DNA of 64,000 nt from Amoebidium appalachense (taxonomy: Eukaryota; Ichthyosporea), in the NCBI GenBank assembly GCA_963693365.1, contig CAVNZM010000010.1, positions 5,270,001 through 5,334,000 on the forward strand, in the 5' to 3' direction. The notes under the pieces were generated by a model that saw only the letters and a list, made by a program, of their open reading frames with translations, made no database searches and was not told the origin of the DNA. Shown piece after piece: positions 24,261 through 64,000 of the stretch (within the stretch, counting starts at the first letter, position 1; each line of letters begins with the position of its first letter). A program made the position numbers and the translations under genes.

Positions 24261-25286
24261 ATACACACCATGACACACACACACACACACAAGGCACGTG
24301 CACACACAAACGGACAGTGTGATACGTATGCATTCATGTGTACACGTTCATCCCAGGCCATTGACATTGACAAACAACAGTCAACTATCACTAATGGCTT
24401 ACAGTCCCGTACCCGTCTTTAAAATGACGACAAAATCATTCAAACGAAAATTCGGGCCAGGTGGAATAATTTTACAGTACATAGGTGGGCAGCATGGAGT
24501 CTCCGCCTATATGACTAAAACACATTTTTTTTATTATTTATTATTTTATCACGTTTTGTTCCCGGAGGACCGCATGCAGGCTCTTCAGGGAAACTACCGT
24601 CTACCACACAGCACCGACATCATGAGTGAGTTCCACTAAGGCTGCAACTCAACGGCTTTACTACTGTCATACACTTACACACCCAATCACGTAGGGGCTC
24701 CCTATCGTAAAAACGATTTTTTTGATTTTCCTTATATGGGGCGTAATACGTCCTGAAGAGCCCCGGTTACCACGTCAGGACTCAGCAGGCTAGCCTAAGG
24801 GTCATCGTGTTCAACCCGGGGCTGGGAATAACAGAATTATTCAGCTTTTTAAAATTTAAGATGCCTTAATTAATAATTAGCAAAAAAATTCTGCTTTTTT
24901 CATAGGCAGAGTTGTTCTGTGCTATTTAGATTAGCAGAATTATGTGCTATTTAAATTAGCAGGATTATTCTGCTATTTTGCAGAATTAATATCTACTACT
25001 TCAATAGAACATGTTTCTACTACTTATGGTGACCTCAAGGGCAGAATAATTCTATAAAAATCAGGAATAATTCTGCTCCGAGCAAGTTGATTCGCCTGGC
25101 GCAATTGCAATGTTGGGCCCTGTCCACGGCCGTAGATGGCCCTGTCCGATAAAACATCAGCTGCTCACTCACTCACGAATACGGGTGCCCGTCTAATCCT
25201 ACCACTTGGAAGCAACCCCCCCATCACCCTCCCCCCTCTTACTCGCCCTCCTGCTCTCGCTCCCCCCCTCCCCCTCCCCTGAAACC

Positions 25287-25323
<37 letters not shown>

Positions 25324-26559
25324 CCCCACCCCCCCCACCCCCCCCCCCCCCCCCGCACAAGCTGCAGGACAAATCCGATACCGTAGCTACCCCGCTCCCG
25401 GCCTCCCCCCCCCCCCCCCCCCCCCCCCCCCCGGGCCCTGCCCCGCACGCCCCATCTGTCTCTCTCTGCCCCTCCCTCCCTCCCTTACCATGGCATGCGC
25501 ACAGCCCATTTCCCGGCCCAGCCATTGTCACACATTGCATGCATTGGCAAGCCTAAGAGCCAGTCACTGCTCTATTCACAACAGCGCTAGCACTAGAAGA
25601 TAATATTTGTAGGGCGCAGCACATAGCGCATGTGCCGTCATGTGAGGAGGAGACGATCTGCTGGTGGCCATGGTGGTGCCGTCTTGATCGTGAGGGGGAC
25701 AAAGGTGTATGTGTGTGTGTGTGTGTGTGTGTGTATGTGGGTGGTGGTGGTGGTGGTGGTGGTGGTGGTGGTGGGGGGGGGGGGGGGGGGGGGGGGGGGG
25801 GAAGGCAGTGACCTTTCTCTTTAAATTTTCATGGTGCCACCACATCTATATGCATGTAGAATGTCTTCGTTTTATATTTTACTTATTGTTTTGCGTTTCA
25901 GTGAATTCTATTTCACTTTGTGGCACCCATTAACTCACCAGTGACAAAACATTCGTTCTCAGTACATGGCAAAGAGTGTGAAAACAAAGAAACCATAGAT
26001 CTATTCATTTCATTCAACATGTATATTTTTACCGGCCCTTAGGCTCACCTAGCATACTTTCCATCTTGACGTTGTCTTTCCATGATCATGCAGTTTCATA
26101 TACACTCCAATTGCAGACTTGGTTGACAAACTACGGACACGTTTGCCTGCATATGTAGACCCAAGTGTTTATCGTACGTGGGCACTCAAGCTTGGCCTCT
26201 GCTTGTGTTCTGTGTCTGTCTGCGCATCTGTCTGTCCTAGCACATACTTTTTCATGTGCCACATGCATTGCTTACAAAAGTACAATTGAAAGTACAAACT
26301 GAATTGCTTGCGCATATGTGTATACGGAGAGAAACAACCGCCTGCGCAATACCCTACAGTAATAAAAATGTATGTCGACAGCTTTTCACTGTAGTGCACA
26401 CACAGCACACCGTAGCACACACACGTGGCAAAAGGAGAAGGAAGAGGGGGGGAGGTGTTCTTTTTTGGAGGTTTTTAACCCTTCCCCCCCCCCCCCCCGT
26501 GTAGGAGAGGGGGGGTAGGGAGGGGGGGGGGGGGGAGGAGGAAGGAGGGAGGGAGGGAG

Positions 26560-26590
<31 letters not shown>

Positions 26591-26635
26591 AGGTAAAAGA
26601 GAATCGGGCATCCAAGAATAGCCACCAGCCGCTTT
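22905..26635. other. Region between the CBM21 gene and the 3' end of CDIN1
   Basis: No supported gene. Holds long C runs (23271-23317, 23730-23775, 24208-24246, 25290-25350, 25410-25432), a GT/GGT block ending in a G run (25707-25800), the palindromic AT-rich repeat (24830-25085), a diverged fragment of module C at 23369-23395 (CCCTGCTCTTTCTGAAAAGA), and ordinary unique DNA at 25800-26440. The end of CDIN1 mRNA must lie here on the minus strand, but I could not place a poly(A) signal. Confidence 0.5.
24830..25085. repeat. Second block of GCAGAATTATTCTGC-like palindromes
   Basis: At least six variants (for example AGCAGGATTATTCTGCT near 24957 and GGAATAATTCTGCTCCGAGC near 25062). It pairs with the block at 17240-17830. 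Confidence 0.6.
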
Positions 26636-34918
<8,283 letters not shown>

Positions 34919-37106
34919 TCTCCCACCTCCGCTTCAGGGTGACACAGGCAGCCACCAACTATTGTATCGAAAATTTGGAGCTGTTTATCGTAGCTAGAAG
35001 AAAGAGTTAAAGTGTATGCTTACTAAGGTGTCAATTTCAAATCCGTTTGGATGGAAGTGTAGGAAACCGTGTCACGCAGAGACAGTTGTGTTTTTGCTGA
35101 CGATGGGTGGCCGTGAGAGCTTTGCCACTTCAGAGCTAACTTGCGCTGAAGAACATCTGGGACCGGTGGTGGTGCCTTTTACGTGCTACCGTTTCGTGCT
35201 CTTGACCAACCTTGGAAAATAAGAGCTGCCGGTAGCTATAAACAGGTCACTAAATGTATGAGCGTATGTTATAACTGGAGTCAGGCTCTCAGTGCAACTG
35301 GGGAAAATGGGTAGGGGAAAGGTTTATTATCGACACGCAGGTGAGGCTGTCGTCATGTGCCGGCACCAGGCCAACGTTAACAGTGCTTCCACGAACCAAA
35401 CAAGAAACAATGCTATATAGGCTACGTTGTTAAAAGATATAAATACATTAAGACTATCAGTGATTTACTTGAAAACTCTATGTATCTCAGCTGAGACACG
35501 TGCACTACACAATAGTATAAAAGCAAGTGTTCACTGTCCTGCAGCAAGCACAGTGACAAACGTTTGCGTCAGCAACAGCCGAGTTACGGTATGAATCGAG
35601 ACGCGATTCCTATTGGCGAAAACAGTTGCATAGAGCGGGGAAAATGCGTGCCAACATCCTCGTAAATCAAAGTAAACAGAGAAAATAATTGGAAGAAAAC
35701 CAGGCGCCACAGATAGGTTCTACACCAAATCGACAAAGGCATGTGGAGGTTTGCACACATGAGTATAAACCAATCGGAAGACGCTTTTGAGATGTTTTTT
35801 GAACTTATTTCGGGTGCTTCAACATAATGCACACTATCAACGGGCTGAAGAGAAAGATAAGATTACAGTAACTGCGGCCCACAATCATGTATAACGATAC
35901 TTTTACATAAAGCCAAGCAGTATTAGAGAATAATAGCGCCACAATATTCTAAGCCCATGATGCAAAATTGAGAACAACAGCGCTAATATTTGTGTTTTTG
36001 TTTTGTGATCTACTTGAGCTATGATCCTTTGGCAAGGGCAACACGGCAATATTGACAGCCCCTGAACAATCGCCCATTGGTTGCCTCTTGGTGACCAATC
36101 GTTGATGATCGAACGGGAATCCAACATCATCATGGCGGGGCATTCAAAAATCTTCAATGTGCATGGTGCCGGTCAATGTACTATAGAACTGCGCTGTTAG
36201 AGAGCAGGGTCGTTAGTTTATATGGGAAAACATATAAAATATAAGGCTATTCATCAGTTTTTCGCCCCACTATGTAGCACCAGGAAGCTATAGCTAATAT
36301 TCACACTATCTTGTTGATTGCCACGGTTTAGATCCAAGTACCATGCAACGGACGGACCGGCGGTCAGCCGGCCGCGTCCAATCAGAGCACATGCGCCAAG
36401 TTATCCGCACCACGCCTGCCAACGCTAACAGACAACCGGATAAACAAACCATTGTACAGCATAATGTGCTATCCGCCATAGGCGAAGAGCTCTTCTTGTA
36501 TAAGAGGAGGAAAGCACTTCAAAGTTGTCAAACAAGGGATTAGTGGGATTGCAACGTATAATTTCCGGGAAGTCGCAAAGTTTGGAACCATGGGACGGCT
36601 TGCATATCCAGGGGTTCAATTGCCGAAACAAATCGTTTGCGGTAGAGCTTTGATACTTAGAAGAACCATATTGCTGTGAAAAATTATAAAAAAGTGCTTA
36701 ATTTTTTAAAGGGTCCCTTAATCACATATCTGTTATAGTAAGTAATAAAATAATAACTTTAAGCTTGTAATTTCAAAATGGGAGGATTTGAAAAATGCCA
36801 TTACAGCTGTGTGACACAGCCATTCCAATCGCTCTGACAGCGCTAGGGAGATTAGCCCATCCAATCACACTGCGTGCGTCTGCCAAGCAGTGGCGTAATG
36901 TGATTCGCTTCTTATCACGAGCTCCATATGAGCGCATTCTGTTGCGATCGCCTGGCACAAAAGCGGTTGCACATCAGCTTTGAGCAAAGTTACGGATGGT
37001 GCAGCGAGTAGCTATAGTAGTGTACCTCGTGCAAGCAACGACTGGAAAGGGAAGAGCTGTACACTTTATGTGGCAAATAGTACTAGGTTAGCAAGTAAGT
37101 TCTGAA
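34919..37106. other. Region between divergent CDIN1 and ankyrin genes
   Basis: Unique, mixed-composition DNA without the poly-C or microsatellite character of the introns. It should hold both promoters: CDIN1 starts leftward at 34918 and the ankyrin gene rightward at 37107. A TATAAAAG at 35515 could be a core promoter but no start codon of a supported gene follows closely. I see no further gene. Confidence 0.5.
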
Positions 37107-37957
37107 ATGCCAGCTACCACTGCGTCCGATATACTTGCAGGCTCGCACAGAAGCGAAGCCATGCCATCGACAAAGTCAGCCATGTGGTCGTCGTGGGTGC
37201 TGTGGGCGCCTACAGCACAGGCACAGGCAGAGGTGCCCCAGGTACTTGATGCCAACATCATCTCCACTGATGGGAGGGATCCCCTTAGCGAGGCCCATTT
37301 TGCCTCTAGCCGCATGATGGAGTTTCTGTTGGGTTCTGCTGCCGGCGACTTTAGCTCAGCTGAATTGTGGGCTTGGGATGATGACAACAAAGTTCCCAAT
37401 GTTTCCTCGGATTCAAGCGCGAGCCTGAGGCGCACACGCACTCGTAACAGTAGTGTTAGCAGCGCGGATAGCTTTGATAGCTACAGCAGCGGGAACTCTG
37501 ATAGTGAGGGGGATTCCATGACGTCTCCTCAGGCATTCCTGCAGTCGCCAAACATCTGGACGGCGCCCTCCCTCACTCTTTCCAAGCAGTATTCTGCTCC
37601 TACTGAACTGTCGGCCTCAGCCAACCCTTTCATTCCCACGTTTCAGCCAAAGCCAGTTGCTGTGGAAAGCTGGGCTGTGCCTTACATCTCCCCGAATCTT
37701 AGCAGCCCAAGCAGCTCCTCTCGCCTGCACGGTGGCCACACTCTCTTCCAGACGATGTCTACCCCCGGGATGTTCGAGGGGCCCACGAAGATGCAGCAGT
37801 ATTCCCAGTCGTGGAGCAGTCCAGGTGAGCAGACACTGTTAGCTTTCCGCTGTTCTCGTCCTGCTGCAGTTCTCTTACTGCAGAGCTTATCCTTACGCCT
37901 CCTTGAGCATCATCTCCATATCTCCCCCCCCCCCCCCCCCCCCCCCCCCCCAAACTT

Positions 37958-37994
<37 letters not shown>

Positions 37995-39324
37995 ACCACC
38001 ACCAACACACACACACGAAGACGAGTGAAGAACACAACCACATACGGTTGGTTTTAGTTATTGTGAAACTAGTCATAGAGCTTACTTTTCTTTCTGTCCC
38101 CCTTCCAGCAGGCCTAGCTCTAGCACGCAAGCGCAGCAAGGCCACCGATCGTGCACGCCCACGTTTCAGCGGTGACGCCTTTGATATCGACAACGGGCTG
38201 TGCATTCCGGAGTTGGGCAGGATGCCGTTTGAGGCTGGAAGAAAGGTGGTGCGCTTTTTCAGCAAGCGCACACACCGGCGCACCGTCGTTTCCGTTATCG
38301 ACCCCAAGTATCTCCAACCCGAAGTGGTAAGTTCCGTTGTATGATGTAGATCTTGTCAAGGAGCCTGCGATACCCACACACCTGCATCCTATCATCCTGA
38401 GTATGTTCCGTTGTTCCTGGTTTTTGGGATCCCAAACCTTTTTTGCAGCCGTCACACTACTTTTCACATGTTCTTTCTTCGTGTAATGTTATTCAATCAG
38501 TTATCATTGCCCTAACAAACAACTCCATTCACAGAACCACGAGGGGGAGTTTGGGTTCCTCACCTTCCACGACTGTGTCGAGCTCCGCACTTTGAAAACA
38601 GGCGAGACGCTAACCCGCAACCAGCGCAACAATTTGCGAAAACGCCTTGCCACCACTGCACGCACTGTGGTTCAGGTGGATGTTGCCCAGCTGCTGCAGG
38701 ATTTCAGCGAACCGGACTGCTGCCCCCGCAGCACGTACCACCACACCAAGTTGAATGCGTACCTCATCAGCCCTGCTGTGAGCCAGGTCCTGCTGTGCAC
38801 AAGAGGTGAGGATTGGCTCCGTCTTTTTTTTTTTTTTTTTACTTTGACTGGGTAGAACGGCGATTGTGGTTCTGTGGTTACTTGTTTGTGCGGGTATCTC
38901 GGTTGGTACAAAAGGTTTTTGGTGCCCAAGGTGTTAAACTGCACTAATTTGCGTTTCTTTTCTTTCCTTTTTTTTTTTTGGGGGGGGGGGGAGGGGGGGG
39001 GGGGGGGGGGGGAGGGTCCGTATAACTGTGATACTGTTTTCTTACCACGATGTTTCTTACAACAGAGAGTGACCTTGGCGATACATACAAGGGCCAGACG
39101 CTGGCTGCGCAGACCCTTTTCGATCTGTGCAAGAACGAAAATGCAAGCAATGCCCTTGCGGAATTCATCAAGTCTCAGCCCGGTATCGATCTGAACACGA
39201 GGGACTTCAAGGGCATGTGTCCCATCCACTACGCCGCAAAGGGGGGGTTCAAGGATGGCATTGATGTGCTTCTGCGTTTCAATGCTGATGGTGAGTAACT
39301 ACTTGGTTTTCTTCCATCCCACCA

Positions 39325-39367
<43 letters not shown>

Positions 39368-39787
39368 CGCCTCTTCCCGCCCGTCCGCCCCACTCTCCCC
39401 GTCTTTGAATTGTTCTGAGAATGAATTTGGAATTCCTTTTGTACGTAATAATAAGACGTTTTGCTGACATGACATCCCCCCTGTGCAGTGAATGTGAAGG
39501 ACAAGAGCGACCAGTCCCCCCTGCACTACGCCATCTACAACGGCCACAGGGACGTTCAGTTCCAGCTGCTCATGGCTGGCGCCGCAGTTGACACCCGAAA
39601 TGTTTCAGGCAACACCCTGCTCCATGTCGCCGCGTACCACAACCAGATTGAAATTGCGGCCGCCATTCTCCAACGCTCGCCAGAACTCGTCCATGTTCGC
39701 AACCACAAATTTCTTTCCACCCCGCTGGAATGCGCTGTGCACAAGGGCCTGACTGAGATGGCTCGCCTGCTGTCAGGTGCCTCCTGA
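37107..39787 (+). CDS. Ankyrin-repeat protein of unknown function, five exons
   Basis: Exons 37107-37824, 38109-38326, 38535-38805, 39066-39290 and 39489-39787 join in phase to 576 residues. The start is supported by an in-frame TAG at 37089. Residues 1-240 are Ser/Pro-rich and probably disordered (RTRTRNSSVSSADSFDSYSS). Residues about 250-400 form a compact-looking block I do not recognise, with GRKVVRFFSKRTHRRTVVSV and GEFGFLTFHDCVELRTLKTG. Residues about 430-575 are four ankyrin repeats, for example GMCPIHYAAKGG, SPLHYAIYNGHRD and NTLLHVAAYHNQIEIA. The last exon could instead splice at S-G|gtgcct, but the frame closes in TGA four codons later and no matching downstream exon was found. A nuclear or signalling scaffold role is possible; I assign no function. 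Confidence 0.85.
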
Positions 39788-40419
39788 TTTATGTTTGCCG
39801 TTATGCTCGTAATTACCAACAGCTCAGTGCATAATTTTTTGAATTACTTGAAATTTACCAAATCACACGGTATGGTATTTGTTTACGAGATTATTAAAGG
39901 TAATATGTAACGGAGTTTGCTCGTTGACTTGCGGGTGAATTTCTTATTTTTAGGCTATGTTTAGGCTATGTTTGGGCTTAGAAACCCATGTAAGCAGCTT
40001 TTGCTTTTTTTTCTTCTTCTTTCCCGATACGAAGTCATGTGTCGTTTTTTCCCACGAATTGTCTCTGAGTTTGGGTCAAATCGTATGTGAATATTCAGTC
40101 TAGCAATTCTTTCCGTGATATGACCGTTGACCTTTGCAGAAGATATAAGATGGTGACCTACACCATTTATCGTAGAAATTCGTTCAAGCCCCTATCTATC
40201 CCCATACTATTCACTTGGATGGGTGGTAGCACATAATGTAACAGGCAGACATGGAGCGTGCAAATGCGCCGTCCATATTTACGTAAGTAATGCAGGCATG
40301 GTTAGGGACCGTGTGGCAGTAGTAGTTGTTGCTGGAATAGACATGAGACCGGCACTATAATAATTTGTAAATAAAAATATATGCATGCGACATGTGCTGC
40401 AAAGGTTGGATCGGGGATT

Positions 40420-40467
<48 letters not shown>

Positions 40468-40475
40468 ACGCTCGC

Positions 40476-40612
40476 GCTGAGGGTGTGCTCTGCTCATTAT
40501 GCATACTTATGATGTGTGGCTTGCAGTCTGCATGGTTTCCACGGTCTATATTTTGGGGATACGGTGGGAGCACACTCTGCATTGTGCTGTCCGTTGTGAA
40601 TATCGTTCAGAC
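40476..40612 (+). repeat. Dispersed repeat module B, diverged copy outside a gene
   Basis: GCTGAGGGTGTGCTCTGCTC, TTATGCATACTTATGATGTG and ATTGTGCTGTCCGTTGTGAA follow a long C run. It shows the family is not confined to introns. Confidence 0.6.
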
Positions 40613-41623
40613 ACAATGAAATCTTCCATGTGTACACTTTTTTCAGGCAAAAGACCCTGCAGGTACATGTGGCACCTGATTTATCATATCGATATCAACG
40701 AAGGGGCTGGAGGCTAGAGCATGCATGCGCAACTGAGGTGGGGTGGGGCCGGAGCCACAGTCTGCAAATGTGATCCACATTTATGCTCCCATGCCCATGG
40801 CAAATTGGATGTGAATGATGTTATATATATATATTTGTTTTTGATCTCTCTGCATATGCTTTCTCAGGTTAACGTTGGTTCTGAGTCACGATTTCGCCTG
40901 AGGCCGGTTCTCCTGCAAGTTGACCAGAATCGATATGAACACGGTACTGCCTCAGGGTTGTGGCCGATACCGCAAAGTAAGGGTACAAATATAGTGACTT
41001 TTCAGGCTGTTGCATAATGCTGTACCGAGTTCCCTAAGGCGCAGGGTGGCATAGCGTGTCATAACATGCGTGATATCCCTCATCGGGGGTTGTGATAACC
41101 TCCCAGGGGATTATCGGGATACATTTGGATAGTCAATGGATATTTTCGATTGCAATTTGACCCCCCTGGGGGGTTCTAAATGTGTCAGCCATTTGCGAAC
41201 CGAATTTTCAAAAATTTTAAATTCTGAAAAAAGTTTTTTTTTCTTCTTTTGACTGGATTTATTCGACGGAAAGATATGCAAGTATGCACGGCATACTGAA
41301 AAAGGTTTCAAGGATAAATCGATAGCGCTGAACACGTAGAACACCTTATTTTCTTTCTAGCACCCCTCCTTCATTGTTTTCTGGAAAACCGCCAATTTGG
41401 GGTCAAATAGTAAAAAAATTTCAAAAGGTTCCTGCAGTGGCGCTGGGCAAGTGTCACGGTGCATTTGAAGTAGACATCAAGGCGCACGTCGACATTTTGA
41501 CGTGTCTATTTCCTTTTTATCTCAATTCTTTGGGGAGCGACATGCTCTCAGATCGGGACCATTTTGGGGTCTGAAATTGGAGAACGTTTTAGACTTGAGT
41601 CACTAGAGCCTTATATGATGCAT

Positions 41624-41657
<34 letters not shown>

Positions 41658-43254
41658 GCTTCATACATCACACACACACATTGGCAGACACACCACTGAT
41701 ATCTCTCCGTGTCTCTCTCTCTACAGTTTGTGCGCGTGACACTATGTGAGTATGTATGTGTCACGTGTACATGTGTGTAACATTGTGTGTGTTGGTGGTG
41801 GTGGTGGTGGTGGTGGTGGTGGTGGTGGTGGTGTGGTGGTGGTGGTGGTGGGGGGGGGGGGGGGGGGGGGGGGGGGGGAGGGCTTGGACGGCCGCTTGAT
41901 GATGATGTAGAGGAACGAGACTTTTTGTGGGGTGTGAACCTGTGACCAGCACAGGTCACATGTACAGGTCACAAAAAGGTCGCATTCTGTAACTTGGCAA
42001 ACCCGCATGTCACATGTAAGCATTTGTGCATTAAAGGACGAGGCCACACAGGGTGTATGGCTCCATAGCTATATCTGTAACCTAATAAACGTGGTGGGCA
42101 AGGTGCACGTGTGTGCATACACGTCCAACTAGAGAGCTTTGCAAGGCACTCCCACTCCAGGCCGCGGGCAGCCCGGAGCGTGACCCGAATCGGTTCGGGC
42201 CGACCCGATTTGGACCGAGTCGAGCCGGCTTGATGACGTAATCGCATCGGGCCGGGTCGGGTCGGAGGGGGGTCAGATTGGCGGTTTTGAGGTTAGACAC
42301 GCCATTCGACAGGCCTCGTCAAGAGCGTTCGATCCATCCAAAAAAAATTGAAATCGGCCGGCGGGAACTATTTTTTATTATTATTATTTCTTGGAGGCCG
42401 GTAGGCTTGGGGCACCATAGTGCAGTGCACCGTGGCATATGCATGCCCGTTCTACACACATGTGACGTAACGTAACGTTTACCTACCATAAAAAGGCAAA
42501 CTATGTCACATTTAGGCTCGGTCTACCGGAATCTGATTGGTGATTGGTAGACTCATCAGATCCAGAAGTTCGAACCCCCTTGAGCTTTTTCAGTCACTGA
42601 CTGAGGATCGAGAGCAGATGGGAGACATGGCAATTGAGATGGTGTCATTGTGGAATGTATAGTTGTATACGTGGCATGGCTAGCTGGTGAGGGCATTGTA
42701 CAGCTAATATCAGGAAAAGCTAACCGGTCAGGTGCTGCACGAGGGAAGAAGTGCGTGCACTGACAATCTTAGATCTACGGTGATTCGTTGGATGATGAGC
42801 TATTCTTGAAGGATTATTTCTTGTCGTGAGGGACACATCGAGCGCTCACTGAAGAGCCAGCTTGTCAACACTGGCATAAGAGATTGGATTGGCCACTATA
42901 GGGCAAATTAAGCAGAAAATCGTTCAAATCATAAAGTGCAAAGTCGGATGGTTATAGTGACAGTGACAACGTTTGGATGCATCTCTAACATGTGGCTGCT
43001 GTGTCAGCTTGGTTCAGATCAGGTACGTGCTTGGTGACACATTGTTGTAGCCAATTTACAGCTTGTACTAGGAAAAAGAAGTCATGCTGCATGCGCACTT
43101 CTGTACTCAAGCCTGACCTTTCCTATCAACTCCTAATGCTCTCCATGCTTGTGTCTCTGGCAGTGCTTGAATGGAATCTTTGTAAGCGTGTTAAACGTGT
43201 ACGTGTGTGTGTGTCTATTTGTGTGTGTTTGTGTGTGCGTGCGCGCGCGCGCGC

Positions 43255-43311
<57 letters not shown>

Positions 43312-43786
43312 GGTGTGTTGGTGTGCATGTACACGTGTACACACCCGTCCGCGCATGCGTGCGTGTGTGTGTGTGTGCGCGCGCGCGCATACACGCAGGT
43401 GTGTGCTTGTGTGTGTGTGTGTATTTGTGTGTGCATGTGTCCGTGTGTCCGAGTGGTTGAGCGGGTAGTTGAGACCATGGATCTTTCTGAACGGGTACTG
43501 GTTGCTGTGGATGGGTCGTGGGTCTGCCGGTGTGTGTGTGTGTTCCTGCTTGTATATTTATTGCGGCCCAACTGTGCTTGTGCGCCTGGGGGGATGTTGT
43601 GTTTGGAAAGGTGGGGGGAGGGGGGGGAGGGAGGGCTGGACGAGACTGGGTTGCTTAAAAGGAAAAGAAGGGGCTGGGGGAGTGGGGGGGGTGCGGGGTG
43701 GGGAGGAGGGGGGAGGGGGGAGGAGGGGGGGTTGAGATCTGTGCTCTAATTGTCCGTCCTTTCATACCTAACTGTGAAAGTTTCTC

Positions 43787-43906
43787 CTGAATTTGCTGAA
43801 CACAAAGACTCAAAGGGAACACATACCCCCCCCCCCCCCCCCCCCCTCCCCCCCCCCCCTTTCTCCTGAATTTGCTGAACACAAAGACTCAAAGGGCACA
43901 CATACC
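43787..43906 (+). repeat. Duplicated 40-bp segment in the Piezo leader region
   Basis: TTTCTCCTGAATTTGCTGAA followed by CACAAAGACTCAAAGG appears at about 43790 and again at about 43860; both copies end CACATAC and then enter a C run. This repeats the module-then-poly-C pattern with an unrelated module. Confidence 0.85.
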
Positions 43907-44093
43907 CCCTCCCCCCCCCTCCCCCGTCCCCCCCCACCTGTCTCCCTCTGCCTTCAGCCCTCCCCCTCCCCCAACTCCTACATCTCCTCGACATCGAGAC
44001 AAGAAGCGCTCTGCTCTTCCGAATGCTCACTTAATCTGTCACGTACAGAGACAGGTTTCTACCGTGGCTGCCGGCCAGGCACAGTGAGGGGCC

Positions 44094-63894
<19,801 letters not shown>

Positions 63895-64000
63895 GTGCGT
63901 TGCGGGGTTTGGGGGGTGGGGGGTGGGGGGTGGGGGGGGGGGGAGGGGGGGGATTCTTGCTTAGGGACTAATTTGGCATTTTTTGTCTCTACCGGATTCC

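Larger units (their letters stand above)
39788..44093. other. Region between the ankyrin gene and Piezo
   Basis: Mostly unique DNA with no supported exon. Contains a module B copy (40476-40612), a GGT/GT block with a G run (41790-41880), a (GT)n array with CG-alternating flanks (43205-43440), G-rich DNA (43600-43735) and a duplicated 40-bp segment just before the Piezo start. The stretch 40866-41015 has an acceptor-like CTTTCTCAG but does not continue the ankyrin frame. Confidence 0.5.

Noticed and set aside
24557-24639. Exon-like stretch reading FPEDRMQALQGNYRLPHSTD
   Set aside because: No convincing acceptor, no partner exon on either side, and part of it (GCTCTTCAGGG) recurs inverted nearby at 24750.
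40866-41017. Possible sixth exon of the ankyrin gene (VNVGSESRFRLRPVLLQVDQ)
   Set aside because: Joining the phase-1 donor at 39776 to the acceptor here gives an immediate stop; the simple in-frame TGA at 39785 is preferred.

Overview
The window is eukaryotic nuclear DNA. Genes are split into many short exons with GT-AG introns, and the introns are dominated by long poly-C/poly-G runs, (CA)n/(GT)n and (GA)n microsatellites and a family of short repeats that abut poly-C. The gene set (SEL1L/Hrd3, an animal-style PP1 glycogen-targeting subunit, a CDIN1 nuclease, a full-style Piezo channel) points to an opisthokont, most likely a holozoan. A unicellular relative of animals such as an ichthyosporean is my guess, but the sequence does not settle it. 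Nearly all of the very long open frames seen in a six-frame view (poly-Pro, poly-Gly, His-Thr, Cys-Val, Glu-Arg) are translated repeats, not genes.

Layout. 1-15.6 kb, + strand: a SEL1L/Hrd3 ERAD adaptor reconstructed as 16 phase-consistent exons (3569-15558), with two possible further 5' exons; the signal-peptide end was not found. 15.6-22.1 kb: intergenic, with CA/GT/GA arrays and an AT-rich palindromic repeat. 22.1-22.9 kb, +: an intronless 267-aa protein with an RVxF-type PP1 docking motif and a CBM21 domain. 26.6-34.9 kb, - strand: a complete nine-exon CDIN1 (C15orf41) orthologue of 275 aa, hidden among microsatellites. 37.1-39.8 kb, +: a five-exon, 576-aa ankyrin-repeat protein of unknown function. 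44.1 kb to the window end, +: the first 22 exons (1841 codons) of a Piezo mechanosensitive channel; the pore-forming C-terminus lies beyond base 64000.

All exon joins in the CDIN1, ankyrin and Piezo models, and in the SEL1L model from 3569 on, keep reading phase, and the translated order follows what I know of the human SEL1L, CDIN1 and PIEZO1 proteins. No operon-like logic applies: these are independent genes for ER quality control, glycogen metabolism, nuclear/erythroid-type codanin-linked nuclease function, and mechanosensation.

The most unusual material is in the introns: a modular dispersed repeat family that always runs into poly-C, microsatellites that themselves supply the 3' splice site, a 31-bp tandem array that duplicates a splice acceptor four times in front of a SEL1L exon, and a decayed tandem copy of a Piezo exon with an in-frame stop.
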